A DNA stretch of 64,000 nt from VGRW01 sp031396695 (GTDB lineage Bacteria > Myxococcota_A > UBA9160 > SZUA-336), in the NCBI GenBank assembly GCA_031396695.1, contig JANNLG010000056.1, positions 3,853 through 67,852 on the forward strand, written 5' to 3'. This document shows positions 42,853 through 51,246 of this stretch, in pieces; the stretch's first letter is position 1, and every line of letters starts with the position of its first letter. Below the pieces are notes generated by a model. The model saw nothing but the letters and a program-made list of their open reading frames with translations, did not search any database and was not told the origin of the DNA. Both the position numbers and the translations under genes were made by a program.

Positions 42853-44502
42853 TCAGGCCAGCGAGAAGGCCCGGGACAAGCGCGGCAGGCGGCCGTCGTC
42901 CGCCAATACCTCGAGCGGCACCGGGCGCATGCCGGGCGAGGCGGCCGCGGGATCCCCGCCCGCGTCGGCGGGGCACGGGAACCAGTGGCCGCCGAACAGC
43001 GCGAGCGGCAGCACCGTGAGCTGCGGGTCGCCGGCCTCGAGCTGCGCATCCATGACCAGCTTCTTGAAGCTCATCCCGTTCAAGCTGCGGGTACTTTGGG
43101 CGTCGTGCAGCGCCACCAGCGTGTAGCGCGCGAGCGCGACTGCCTCGCTGGGCTCGAGCTCGACGTCGAGCAGCCGGATCGCGTCGACGGACGATGCGCG
43201 CTCGACGCGCACGGGCGGCTGACGCCAGGTGGCGGTCGCGGCGAGCGCGCCGAACGCGTCGTCGAGCGGACGCGAGCCGAGCAGCGCGCGCGCGGGAATG
43301 AACAGGCGGCTCTGCGCGGGATCCTGCTCGCGGTAGCGCGTTGCGGCCGGCTGCGGTGCGACCGCCTCGAGCCAGTCCCAGACGCGCGTGAAGTCGCGAC
43401 CACCGGCGCGCACGCAAAAGGGCAGGGACCAGAACGGGAAGCCGATCAGCGCGTCGGGCCGCGGACCCTCGGGCATTGCGCCGAACGCGTAGGCGTAGCT
43501 CTCGAGCCCGTCCGGCGTGATCCGGATGCCGAGCGCGCAGCTCGCGCAGAACGCGATCTTCGCGCGTTTGGGGAGCGTGAGCGCCGCACCGCAGTTCGGG
43601 CACTCCGAGGCGAGCGCGCGCAGGCGCGGCTTCACCATCACGTCCGCGACCGCGCGCTCGGGCAGCGCGCGAAAAACCGCGGCCTCGTCGCCCGAGAGCT
43701 TGCCGGCGATCGTGTCGAACTGGCGGTCGACCAGATAGTCCTCGGCCGTGCCCGCGCGCCGCACGCGCGCCGCGCTCATGTGCTTCCAGATCGAGAGCCG
43801 GCGCTCCCGCACCACGCCGTCGATCTGCGTGATCACCTGCGCGCCGGTGTCGAGCTTGAAGCGCGCGCGGTCCGCGCGCAGGCCGACGCGGTTCGGTGTC
43901 GCGTCGGCGGATTCGAGGTAGCGGTTTCCGCCCCCCTGACGGTGTGCCTCGGCCAGCAGCTCGAGGCGCGAGCCGCGGATCTTCAAGCCACGGTCGCGCA
44001 GGTTCAGCCGCGCCGGGTCGTAGCGCCGGCGCAGGTCCTCCGTGCGGAAGCACTGCACGAAGCTCTCCTTCGCGGCGCCGCGCCGGCCGAGCACGCCCTG
44101 CACGACCGTGCGCTCGTGCAGCTCGTACGGCACCAGGAAGTCGATCGTGTCGACCGGCTCGAGCTCGGCCTCGAGCTTCGCGCGCAGGAGCGCCACGCGC
44201 GCCTCGATCAGCGCCGGGATCTCGAGCGAGAGTCCTTCCTGGTTCTTGGCGTTGCCGGTGAGCTCGTTGCGGTAGCTCTCGGTCTCGAAGCGGATCAGGA
44301 GCTCGACCACGTCGAGCACCGCACCCTGCTTCACGGTCGAGACGACGAACACCTCCTCGCCCAGCAGCCGGCCGCAGGCGAGCAGCGAGCCGCAGTAGGC
44401 GCAGGCGGCGGATTCGTCCCAGATCCCGACGACGATCGCGGCGCCACACTCCGGGCAGTGCAGCTCCACCTCGAGCGGTTCGGCGCCGTCGTCTTCCGCC
44501 AT
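42853..44502 (-). CDS. Zinc-ribbon protein of the SPFH operon (YdjG-like)
   Basis: 549 residues. An N-terminal zinc ribbon (CPECGAAIVVGIWDESAACAYC) is followed by an alpha/beta region. A second four-Cys ribbon lies in the middle (CPNCGAALTLPKRAKIAFCASC, residues ~290-315), and a C-terminal domain ends FSLA. There is no membrane span. Paired ribbons followed by an SPFH-ribbon gene recall YdjG-YdjI of Bacillus, which recruit PspA to stressed membrane. Sequence-level homology beyond the ribbons is uncertain. It begins 51 bp after the end of the Sec-thioredoxin gene on the same strand. Confidence 0.7.
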   Translation of the reverse strand: MAEDDGAEPLEVELHCPECGAAIVVGIWDESAACAYCGSLLACGRLLGEEVFVVSTVKQGAVLDVVELLIRFETESYRNELTGNAKNQEGLSLEIPALIEARVALLRAKLEAELEPVDTIDFLVPYELHERTVVQGVLGRRGAAKESFVQCFRTEDLRRRYDPARLNLRDRGLKIRGSRLELLAEAHRQGGGNRYLESADATPNRVGLRADRARFKLDTGAQVITQIDGVVRERRLSIWKHMSAARVRRAGTAEDYLVDRQFDTIAGKLSGDEAAVFRALPERAVADVMVKPRLRALASECPNCGAALTLPKRAKIAFCASCALGIRITPDGLESYAYAFGAMPEGPRPDALIGFPFWSLPFCVRAGGRDFTRVWDWLEAVAPQPAATRYREQDPAQSRLFIPARALLGSRPLDDAFGALAATATWRQPPVRVERASSVDAIRLLDVELEPSEAVALARYTLVALHDAQSTRSLNGMSFKKLVMDAQLEAGDPQLTVLPLALFGGHWFPCPADAGGDPAAASPGMRPVPLEVLADDGRLPRLSRAFSLA

Positions 44503-44553
44503 GGGGGAGGGATCGGAGAGGCGCTTCGAGTTCTTGCGGCCCGCCGCTCCAGC

Positions 44554-45609
44554 TCAGCGGTTGCGCTGCGCGGCGAGCGATTCGTAGCTGGGCTTGCCGT
44601 TCGCGTCCCACTCGCGGAACAGCTCGAAGAACTCCGGACCCATCGGGTTCTTGCCGCGAATCGGCATCGAGCCGCGCCGGATCGTCCAGTCGTTGGGCGA
44701 CAGCTCGCCCGCGCGCACGAAGTGGCGCTCGGCGGCTTCGACCTGACCCTGCTGGTGCAGGCGCCAGGCGAGCGAGAACTCCGCGCGTGCGAGCTCCTCG
44801 TCGGGCGTCGGCGGAACCGTGCGCTTCGCGATCTGTTCCGCAGGAACGTCGCTCTTCCCGCTCCGCACCCAGGCGCGCACGGCGGCGAGGAACGGCGCCG
44901 ACTCGCGGCCGTGGAACTGCTTGAACATGTCCGTGCCGTACTCCATCGCGCTTGGCCGCGCGATCCGGCCTGCCTCGTCGATGAACACCACCGTCGGCAC
45001 GTTGATCATCCCGTACAGGTGGGCGACGCGGTGTTCGGTGTCGATCAGGCTCGGATGCGTCGGCCGCGCCTTGTCGATGAACGGGCGCGCGTCGTCGGCC
45101 GACCTGTCCAGCGCGACCGTGACGGGCACGAAGCCGGAGTCGCCGAGCTCCTCGTACAGCGCCTGCCACACGGGCAGGTCCTCACGACAGCCTCACCAGG
45201 AGGCGTAGGCGACGAGCAGCACCTTCTTTCCGCGCAAGCCGCCGAGCGACCACTCCCGCCCCGTCAGATCGGGCAGGCGGAAGTCCGGCGCGATGCCCCC
45301 TTTCAGCACCTCGCCGCGCTCGCGGGCCGAGGCGCCCAGCGAGGCAATGCGCTCGTCGAGATCGAGCGCGAGCGGGCGCTGCAGGAGCTCGGCCAGCGCC
45401 TGGAGGTCGACCTTGCCGTCGGCGACCACACCCGCGCGGCCGGCGATCGGCACGCAAACGTCGCCGAGGCACAGGCCCTCGGGCTTCAGCACCCAGCCCA
45501 GCGACCGTTCGAGCGCGTTTGGGGAGAGCCGCACGCGACCGCCAGCGAGATCGGCCGCGACGGACGTCGCGCGGCCCTCGTCGAGAATCGTGAAGGGATG
45601 TTCGGCCAT
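44554..45609 (-). CDS. Thioredoxin-like selenoprotein with UGC (Sec-Gly-Cys) active site
   Basis: If the TGA at 45195-45193 is read as selenocysteine the gene is one 351-residue frame. Residues 1-110 are a leader domain with a CLGDVC pair. The thioredoxin/TlpA-like domain runs from ~115 (APDFRLPDLTGREW) through LLVAYASW-U139-GC-REDLPVWQ to the cis-Pro loop INVPTVVFIDEAGR. A TPR-like tail follows (FSLAWRLHQQGQVEAAERHF). Family members with Cys have ASWCGCRxDLP here, so Sec replaces the first redox Cys. ATG at 45609 has GAGGAGG upstream. No signal peptide, so cytoplasmic. It opens the zinc-ribbon/SPFH cluster. Confidence 0.85.
45162..45178 (-). promoter_or_regulatory. Candidate bacterial SECIS hairpin of the thioredoxin-like gene
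   Basis: Fourteen bases after the UGA a perfect six-pair stem, CCTGCC with GGCAGG, closes a five-base loop CGUGU. Length, position and a GU in the loop all suit SelB recognition. Confidence 0.6.
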
Positions 45610-45792
45610 CGGGCCTCCTCGCCACGCGATTCTGCGCGCGCGCACAGCGTTGGCGCAAGCGCGTCGAGAAAGCCGTGTTGCGGCGTGGGTTACGCGATAG
45701 ATTTGCCGATCGCGCAGAGCGCGCGCCCCTTTTCGGGTGCGCCGGGACACTATCTAGGACGAGGACCGCGGCACCCGTGCGCGCGGCGAGAG

Positions 45793-46716
45793 GTGAGTTT
45801 GACCGAGCGCCACTCCGCGGAGGTCGATCGGACGCTGCGCACCCGCGAAGGGCGCCAGATCGGCTTCGCCACCTTTGGCGACCCGGAAGGGGTGCCTGTC
45901 TTCTACTTCCACGGCTTGGCCAGCTCGCGGCTCGAGGGCGCGCTCGCACACCCGGTCGGCCTGCAGCGCAACGTGTGCCTGATTTCGCTCGACCGGCCGG
46001 GCTACGGCCTGTCCGACGCCCGGCCCGGGCACCGCATCCCCGACGTGGTCGACGACGTGGTCGCGGTCGCCGAAGCGCTCGGGATCGAGCAGTTCTCGCT
46101 GGTCAGCGTCTCGACCGGCGGCCCGTTCGCCCTGGCCACGGCGGCGAAGCTGCCCGAGCGCGTGCGCGCGGTCGCGCTGATCTCGAGCCCCGCGCCGTAC
46201 TCGGAGCGCTCCGGCCACGTCGGCATGGACATCCGCTCGCGCGCGATCCTGCTCTGGCTGCCGCGCTTCGCGCCCTGGCTGCTCGGCCCGATCTGGAACC
46301 GGCTCGCCGAGCTCTCGGACAGCGACCCCGCCGGACTCCTGCGTCTGATCGCCGACACCATGCCGAGCTCGGAGCGGCGCGCGATCAGCTCGCCGGAGAT
46401 CGCGGAGGTGTTCATGAACGCGTCGTACGAGGCCTTCCGCAGCGGCACGGGCGGCGTGGTCGCCGAGCAGCGCCTGCTGGCGCGCGACTGGGGCTTCGAC
46501 ATGAACGGCGTGCACGCGCCCGTCTGGCTCTGGCACGGCGAAGAGGACGGCTCGAGCCCGATCGCGATGGCGCACTGGCTGGTGGCGGCGCTGCCGAAGT
46601 GCCAGGCGCAGTTCCTGCCCGGACGCGGCGCGATCGTCGCCGGCGACGTGCTGCCGTTCGCGATCGCGACGCTGGCGGACTACTGGAAGGCGAGCGCTTC
46701 GGAGCGCGAGCGCTGA
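45793..46716 (+). CDS. Alpha/beta-hydrolase with degenerate triad
   Basis: About 307 residues, alpha/beta-hydrolase fold: oxyanion segment FYFHGLASS, DRPGYGLSDARPG, nucleophile elbow SVSTGGP (S-x-S-x-G in place of G-x-S-x-G), and acid-side HGEEDGSSP. Where the catalytic His should follow the last strand (family: PGEGH) the sequence is PGRGAIVAG, so His is replaced by Ala. It may be non-hydrolytic or use another base. GTG at 45793 or TTG at 45799 are both possible starts. A TATCTA box lies about 40 bp upstream. Confidence 0.8.
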   Translation: MSLTERHSAEVDRTLRTREGRQIGFATFGDPEGVPVFYFHGLASSRLEGALAHPVGLQRNVCLISLDRPGYGLSDARPGHRIPDVVDDVVAVAEALGIEQFSLVSVSTGGPFALATAAKLPERVRAVALISSPAPYSERSGHVGMDIRSRAILLWLPRFAPWLLGPIWNRLAELSDSDPAGLLRLIADTMPSSERRAISSPEIAEVFMNASYEAFRSGTGGVVAEQRLLARDWGFDMNGVHAPVWLWHGEEDGSSPIAMAHWLVAALPKCQAQFLPGRGAIVAGDVLPFAIATLADYWKASASERER

Positions 46717-46717
46717 T

Positions 46718-47815
46718 TCACTCCGCGGGGTCGAGGATCGACTTGAAGCCCGACGGCGCGTGCGCACCGATCACGAGCTGCTCGAACGTTCCGTAGCCGA
46801 TGCGCGTGCCCGCGCGCACGCGGCAGAGCTGCTGCACGTGCAGGTTCCACGGCTCCATCGGATTCAGCTCGGACGGGCGGAACACCGCGCCGCTGGTCGC
46901 GTCGTCGCCCTTCCACATGCCGTGGCCGAACGCAGGATCGCCGTAGCCGATGCCGCGCATCTGGAACGTGAGCAGCGGCTCGAGCTCGAGCTTGTGCGGT
47001 TCGCCATCCCTGGGGATCAGCGTGAGCGTTGCGGCGCGCGCGCGCCGCGTGCCTTTCTCCCACTGCACCGATCGGTGTAGGGACGCCATGTCCTCGATGG
47101 GCGCGCCGGACGCGAGCAGCGGCACGACCGCCGCGTGCGCCGCGAGAGCAACGCCGGTCTCGTCCTCGTTGACCTGGAAGTGCGTGCAGTGGTCGTCGAA
47201 GTGGATCGGCGCCCACAGCCAGTAGAACTGCGGCAGCGGGCCGGGCGCGCCGGTCGCTTCGCGCTCGCCGACCGGACGCACGCCCCAGGAGCGGTCACGC
47301 GTGCCGAGCACGTGACTCGCGTCGAGCTTGATGCGCTCGGCGCCGACGGCGAGCCAGCCCTCCCAGGTGCCGAATTGCGTGAAGCGGGTGGAGTCCAGCC
47401 ACGCGCGCCCGTTCTGGCGCAGCGTGAGGCGCGGCTCTTCGAGCGCCTCCGTGCGCGCGCGAAACAAAAGCTCGCCTTCCAGCCCGTGCTCGTTCGGCGC
47501 GATCGTGAGACGCACGGCGCGCATGGGCTCCAGCACCTCGATCGAGATCGGCCCCGCCTTCGTGTCGGTGCGCTCGCTCGGCGCGAGCCGCGAGCCGCGC
47601 ACCACGTACTGCATTCCGTCGCGCACGACGGAGACGGCCGCGTCCATCACGCGCCGGTTCGGGTACACGCCGAGCGCCGCGCCGAAGAACAGATCCGCCT
47701 CGCGCGTGAAGCCGTTGAACCAGTAGCGGTCGTAGGCGTTGCGATCGCCGGTCAGCGTGTGCGCGACGGGCTCGGGCGTCTGGTGGATCGGGTAGTCGTC
47801 GAGCCGGTTCAGCAC
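46718..47815 (-). CDS. Uncharacterised lipocalin/AttH-like protein
   Basis: About 365 residues. The pattern (DRYWFNGFTREADLFFGAAL, GVYPNRRVMDAAVSVV, later LDASHVLGTRDRSWGVRPVG, FYWLWAPIHFDD) fits the AttH/CrtC-like double lipocalin group labelled DUF7064/DUF7065, which often accompanies steroid or terpenoid catabolic genes. No signal peptide. GTG at 47815 overlaps the stop of the LLM oxidoreductase gene upstream, so the genes are coupled. Enzymatic role unknown; the family name is from memory. Confidence 0.6.
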   Translation of the reverse strand: MLNRLDDYPIHQTPEPVAHTLTGDRNAYDRYWFNGFTREADLFFGAALGVYPNRRVMDAAVSVVRDGMQYVVRGSRLAPSERTDTKAGPISIEVLEPMRAVRLTIAPNEHGLEGELLFRARTEALEEPRLTLRQNGRAWLDSTRFTQFGTWEGWLAVGAERIKLDASHVLGTRDRSWGVRPVGEREATGAPGPLPQFYWLWAPIHFDDHCTHFQVNEDETGVALAAHAAVVPLLASGAPIEDMASLHRSVQWEKGTRRARAATLTLIPRDGEPHKLELEPLLTFQMRGIGYGDPAFGHGMWKGDDATSGAVFRPSELNPMEPWNLHVQQLCRVRAGTRIGYGTFEQLVIGAHAPSGFKSILDPAE

Positions 47816-48750
47816 GTCGGCACCGTCCACGCATGCGCGACGGGCAGCACTTCCGCGCACAGCCTGCGCGTCTGCTCGAGCAGGTCCTGGTCGCCCTGCG
47901 CGAGCGGGATCAGCACGAATTTGGAGATGCCGACGTCGCGGTATTCGGCGATGCGCGCGAGCACGTCCTTCGCTTCACCGACGGCGAAGTAGGCCTTCGG
48001 GTCGAAGCTTGCGCCGGCGGCGCGAGCGCGCGCCGCGAACGCGCGCTCCGTGATCGCGTCGTCGACGGGGCCGAGCCGGAACACGAAGCTCGCGCCGTAG
48101 TGGTCTTCGGGAATCGGCCGGCCGAGCTCGGCACCGTGGGCCTTGATCGCCTCGACCACGGGCTTCACCTGCGCGGGCGTCTGGATGCCGGCGAGCCAGC
48201 CGGTGCCGAGCCGCACCGTGCGGCGGATCGCGGCCGGGCTCGAGCCGCCGATCCAGAGCGGCAGCGGCTGTTGGATCGGGCGCGGCGAGATGCTCGCGTT
48301 CTCGTACTGGTAGAACTCGCCGCGAAACGTCACGCGCTCCTCGCTCCACAGGCGTCGGCACAGCTCGAGCGCTTCGTCCGCGCGCTTGCCGCGTTCCTTC
48401 GGATCGCGGCCGGTGGCGCGGAATTCGGGCGCGCTGTCCGAGCCGACGCCGAACACGGGCAGGAGCCGCCCGTTCGAGAGCCAGTCGATCGTCGCGCACT
48501 GTTTCGCGAGCACGAGCGGATCGCGCAGGCTCGCGACCACCGCGTTCATGCCGAACTTCAGACGCTCGGTCGCGCCCGCGAGCGCGGCCATGGTCGAGAG
48601 CGCCTCCAGGAACGGCTGCGGCGACACGAGCCGGTCGGTCTGCCAGATCGAATCGAGCGCGGAGTCCTCGCACAGGTCGACCCAGTCGAGGAACGCGCGG
48701 CCGCTCGCGAAGGGCAGGGTCGAGATTCCGATCCCGACGCGCACCTTCAC
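47809..48750 (-). CDS. LLM-class (F420/flavin-dependent) oxidoreductase
   Basis: A 313-residue luciferase-like TIM barrel. Markers: VGIGISTLPFASGRAFLDWV, FGMNAVVASLRDPLVLAKQ, LSNGRLLPVFGVGS, and PLWIGGSSPAAIRRTVRLG for cofactor phosphate binding. The G-x-G-S-D and IGG features suggest F420 or FMN use; which one cannot be decided. GTG start overlaps the stop of the enoyl-CoA hydratase gene (GTGA). Confidence 0.88.
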   Translation of the reverse strand: MKVRVGIGISTLPFASGRAFLDWVDLCEDSALDSIWQTDRLVSPQPFLEALSTMAALAGATERLKFGMNAVVASLRDPLVLAKQCATIDWLSNGRLLPVFGVGSDSAPEFRATGRDPKERGKRADEALELCRRLWSEERVTFRGEFYQYENASISPRPIQQPLPLWIGGSSPAAIRRTVRLGTGWLAGIQTPAQVKPVVEAIKAHGAELGRPIPEDHYGASFVFRLGPVDDAITERAFAARARAAGASFDPKAYFAVGEAKDVLARIAEYRDVGISKFVLIPLAQGDQDLLEQTRRLCAEVLPVAHAWTVPTC

Positions 48751-49541
48751 GAACGGTCCCCGCCGCGCGTCTGCGCCTGCCCGCGTGCGCGCACCAGCTT
48801 GCGCGCGACCTCGACCGAATCGGGTGCCACGTGGCGATTCGCGGCGCCGGACAGCTCGCGCTCCAGCCGCAGTGCCTCACCGAACGCGAGCGCGTAGCCC
48901 TGGTCGATGATTTTCTTGTAGCTACGCAGGGCGGTGTCGGGCACCGAGAGCATGTCCTGTGCGAGCTTGCGGCAGGTCGGCAAGAGCTCAGCAGATGGCA
49001 CCACCGAGTTCACCAGACCCCAGGCGCTGGCCGTCGCCGCGTCCAGATAGTTTCCGGAGAGCGACAGCTCCTTCGCGCGGCTGATGCCGATCGTGCGCGA
49101 GAGCTTCTGCGAGAGTCCCCAGCCGGGCATGATTCCGACACGCGCGTGTGTATCGGCGAAGCGCGCCTCGGTGGAGGCGATCAGCACGTCGCAGGCCAGC
49201 GCGAGCTCGAAGCCGCCCGTCACCGCCACGCCGTTGATCGCGCCGATCACCGGCCCCGCGAAGCTCTCGATCGCGCGCAGCACGTTCGGCTCCTCGCCCG
49301 CGCCCGCGCCGAGCGGTCCCGCGCCGCGGCCGAGCTCCTTCAGGTCGAGCCCCGCGCAGAACGCGCGCCCGGCGCCGGTCAGGATCACCACGCGCGCCTT
49401 GGGATCGAAGGCGAGCGACGTGAAGGTCTCGACGATCGCGGCGCGCAGCTCGCGCGAGAGCGCGTTCATCGCCTGCGGGCGGTGGAGCGTCACGGTGACG
49501 ATGCCGGCGTCGCGCTCGACCAGCAGTACGGGCTCGGACAT
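48747..49541 (-). CDS. Enoyl-CoA hydratase/isomerase family protein
   Basis: 264-residue crotonase-fold enzyme. HRPQAMNALS, the first oxyanion-hole segment AFCAGLDLKEL, the second INGVAVTGGFELALACD, and ADTHARVGIMPGWG are all present. The hydratase Glu of the VTGGFELAL loop is in its usual place, but the second catalytic Glu (usually PEIxLGxxPGxG) is replaced in VGIMPGWG. It may thus be an isomerase or another crotonase type. ATG at 49541 follows GGGAGAG. First gene of a three-gene coupled - strand group with the LLM oxidoreductase and the lipocalin-like protein. Confidence 0.88.
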   Translation of the reverse strand: MSEPVLLVERDAGIVTVTLHRPQAMNALSRELRAAIVETFTSLAFDPKARVVILTGAGRAFCAGLDLKELGRGAGPLGAGAGEEPNVLRAIESFAGPVIGAINGVAVTGGFELALACDVLIASTEARFADTHARVGIMPGWGLSQKLSRTIGISRAKELSLSGNYLDAATASAWGLVNSVVPSAELLPTCRKLAQDMLSVPDTALRSYKKIIDQGYALAFGEALRLERELSGAANRHVAPDSVEVARKLVRARGQAQTRGGDRS

Positions 49542-49614
49542 GCGGCTCTCCCTCGGGTGACTTCGCGCGATGATAGGCGCGCGCGCGGTCGAACTGCGAG
49601 TCCGGCAAGCGGAG

Positions 49615-49684
49615 CGCGCAGTGAGCGGAAGGCGAACGGAGTGCGGGTGGCGCGCGGCCGTCCGCGCGCCGGGTCCCGCTAAGG
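49615..49684 (-). repeat. Interspersed palindromic repeat, copy 2
   Basis: The reverse-strand counterpart of 7704-7773, with about six differences in 70. The inner palindrome at 49649-49670 carries one T-to-G change. Its first bases (CCTTAG) contain the stop codon of the acyl-CoA carboxylase gene, so the element begins inside the coding sequence. Confidence 0.7.
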
Positions 49685-51238
49685 TCGGATGCTGTAGGCG
49701 CGCGGGCCGCGCAGCATCGAGAGCGACGGCTGGATCCACTCGATCCAGGCGCACAACGCCTGCCGCGTGCGGCGCGGATCGACCAGATCCGCCACGCCAA
49801 AACCCTCCGCGCGCGCGTATGGATCGCGGCGCGCGGCGAGCTGCTCTTCGAGCTCGCGACGCCGAGCCTCAGGGTCGGGCGCGGCTTCGATCTCGCGCCG
49901 GAACGCGACTGCGACGCCGCCCTCGAGCGGCAGCGCGCCCGACTCCGCCGACGGCCAGGCGATCACGTGGCCGCCGGGACCGAAGTGCGCGGCCGCGGCC
50001 ACGCCGAATGCCTTGCGCACGTGCACCGAGGCCCACGGGACGCTCGACTGCATGACCGCGAAGATCGCCGCGGTTCCGTGGCGGATGGTCGCGGCCTGCT
50101 CGGCCTCGGGGCCGATCAGGAAGCCCGGCTCGTCGACGAAGCTCACGATCGGCAGGTGGAAGGTGTCGCACAGGTCGACGTGGCGGCGCAGCTTCTGCGC
50201 GGCCGCGGCGGTCATCGCGCCGGCGTAGAAGTTCGGATCGTTGGCGAGCACGCCCACCGGTTGCCCGCGCAGGCGCGCGAGTCCGCAGATCAGCGAGCGG
50301 CCGAACTCGGGCGAGGTCTCGAGGAAGCTCGAGGTGTCGAGCACGAGCTCGAGCGCGCGGCGCATCTTGTACGATTTGCGTCGCTCGCGCGGCACCAGCG
50401 AGAGCAGCTCCTCACTGACGCGGTCGGCCGGATCGTCGCAGGCCGTGACCGGCGCGCGCTGCCACACGTTGGTCGGCAGATAGGAGAGGAAGCGGCGCGC
50501 TAGCTCGAACACGCCGCGCTCGTCGTCGGCGGCGTTGTCGACCACGCCGCTGCGCAGGTGCACGCGCGCACCGCCGAGCTCTTCTTTGGTGGCGCGCACG
50601 CCCCGCGCGCGCTCGACCAACGCGGGACCTGCGATCAACACCTGCGCGGTCTCGCGCGCCATCAGCGAGAAGTGCGAAGCGACCAGCCGCGCGGCGGGCA
50701 GACCCGCGACCGCGCCGAGCGCCGCAGACACGACCGGAGCCTGCGCCAGCGCCTGCGCGAACGATAGGAAGCGCGGCGGCGCGTTCGCCGAATCGACCAC
50801 GATCGGCGCGTCGCCGCCCGATTTGCGCGGCGCGACGCTTCCGCCTCCACCCTCCAGCAGGCGCACGAGCGGAAGTCGCAGCCGTACGGCCAGCTCCTCG
50901 GCCATCACCGATTTGCGTAGGCCCGCCGGCGAGGGCGAGCCGCCGGCCTGCGTGAAGTCTTCGCCACCGACGACGCACGGGCGGCCGTCGAGCTTCGCCA
51001 CGCCGAGCAGGTAGTTCGCGGGCGAGAAGCCGACCAGCCGGCCCTGCGCGTCCTTCTCAGCGTGGCCCGCGATCGGTCCCTGCTCCTGGAACGAGCCCGC
51101 GTCGACGAGCAGCGCGATTCGCTCGCGCACCGTGAGCCGGCCCTTCGCGTGCTGGGCGGCGATCGCGGCTTCGCCACCGAGCGCGAGCGCGGCGCGCCGC
51201 CGCGCTTCGATCCCGTCGACCTCGTCCTGCCAGCTCAC
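49679..51238 (-). CDS. Acyl-CoA carboxylase, carboxyltransferase subunit
   Basis: A 519-residue PccB/MmdA-type carboxyltransferase that moves carboxybiotin onto an acyl-CoA. The N half has KGRLTVRERIALLVDAGSF and the LLEGGGGSVAP oxyanion segment. The C half has ANDPNFYAGAMTAAAAQKL and VDEPGFLIGPEAEQAATIRHG. No biotin carboxylase or biotin carrier is adjacent. GTG at 51238 begins MSWQDEVDGIEARRRAA. The gene starts eight bases after the tandem GFA stop. Substrate (propionyl, methylcrotonyl or longer) is not decided by sequence. Confidence 0.88.
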   Translation of the reverse strand: MSWQDEVDGIEARRRAALALGGEAAIAAQHAKGRLTVRERIALLVDAGSFQEQGPIAGHAEKDAQGRLVGFSPANYLLGVAKLDGRPCVVGGEDFTQAGGSPSPAGLRKSVMAEELAVRLRLPLVRLLEGGGGSVAPRKSGGDAPIVVDSANAPPRFLSFAQALAQAPVVSAALGAVAGLPAARLVASHFSLMARETAQVLIAGPALVERARGVRATKEELGGARVHLRSGVVDNAADDERGVFELARRFLSYLPTNVWQRAPVTACDDPADRVSEELLSLVPRERRKSYKMRRALELVLDTSSFLETSPEFGRSLICGLARLRGQPVGVLANDPNFYAGAMTAAAAQKLRRHVDLCDTFHLPIVSFVDEPGFLIGPEAEQAATIRHGTAAIFAVMQSSVPWASVHVRKAFGVAAAAHFGPGGHVIAWPSAESGALPLEGGVAVAFRREIEAAPDPEARRRELEEQLAARRDPYARAEGFGVADLVDPRRTRQALCAWIEWIQPSLSMLRGPRAYSIRP

Positions 51239-51246
51239 GCGCGCGG

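Noticed and set aside
42257..45169. 970-codon - strand frame covering the coiled-coil and zinc-ribbon region
   Set aside because: Only the last 162 codons (from 42745) are real. The rest is out of frame with the zinc-ribbon protein, whose Cys motifs prove the other frame.
42829..46716. 1295-codon + strand frame
   Set aside because: Only the final part from about 45793 is real (alpha/beta-hydrolase). Upstream it is antisense to the selenoprotein and zinc-ribbon genes.
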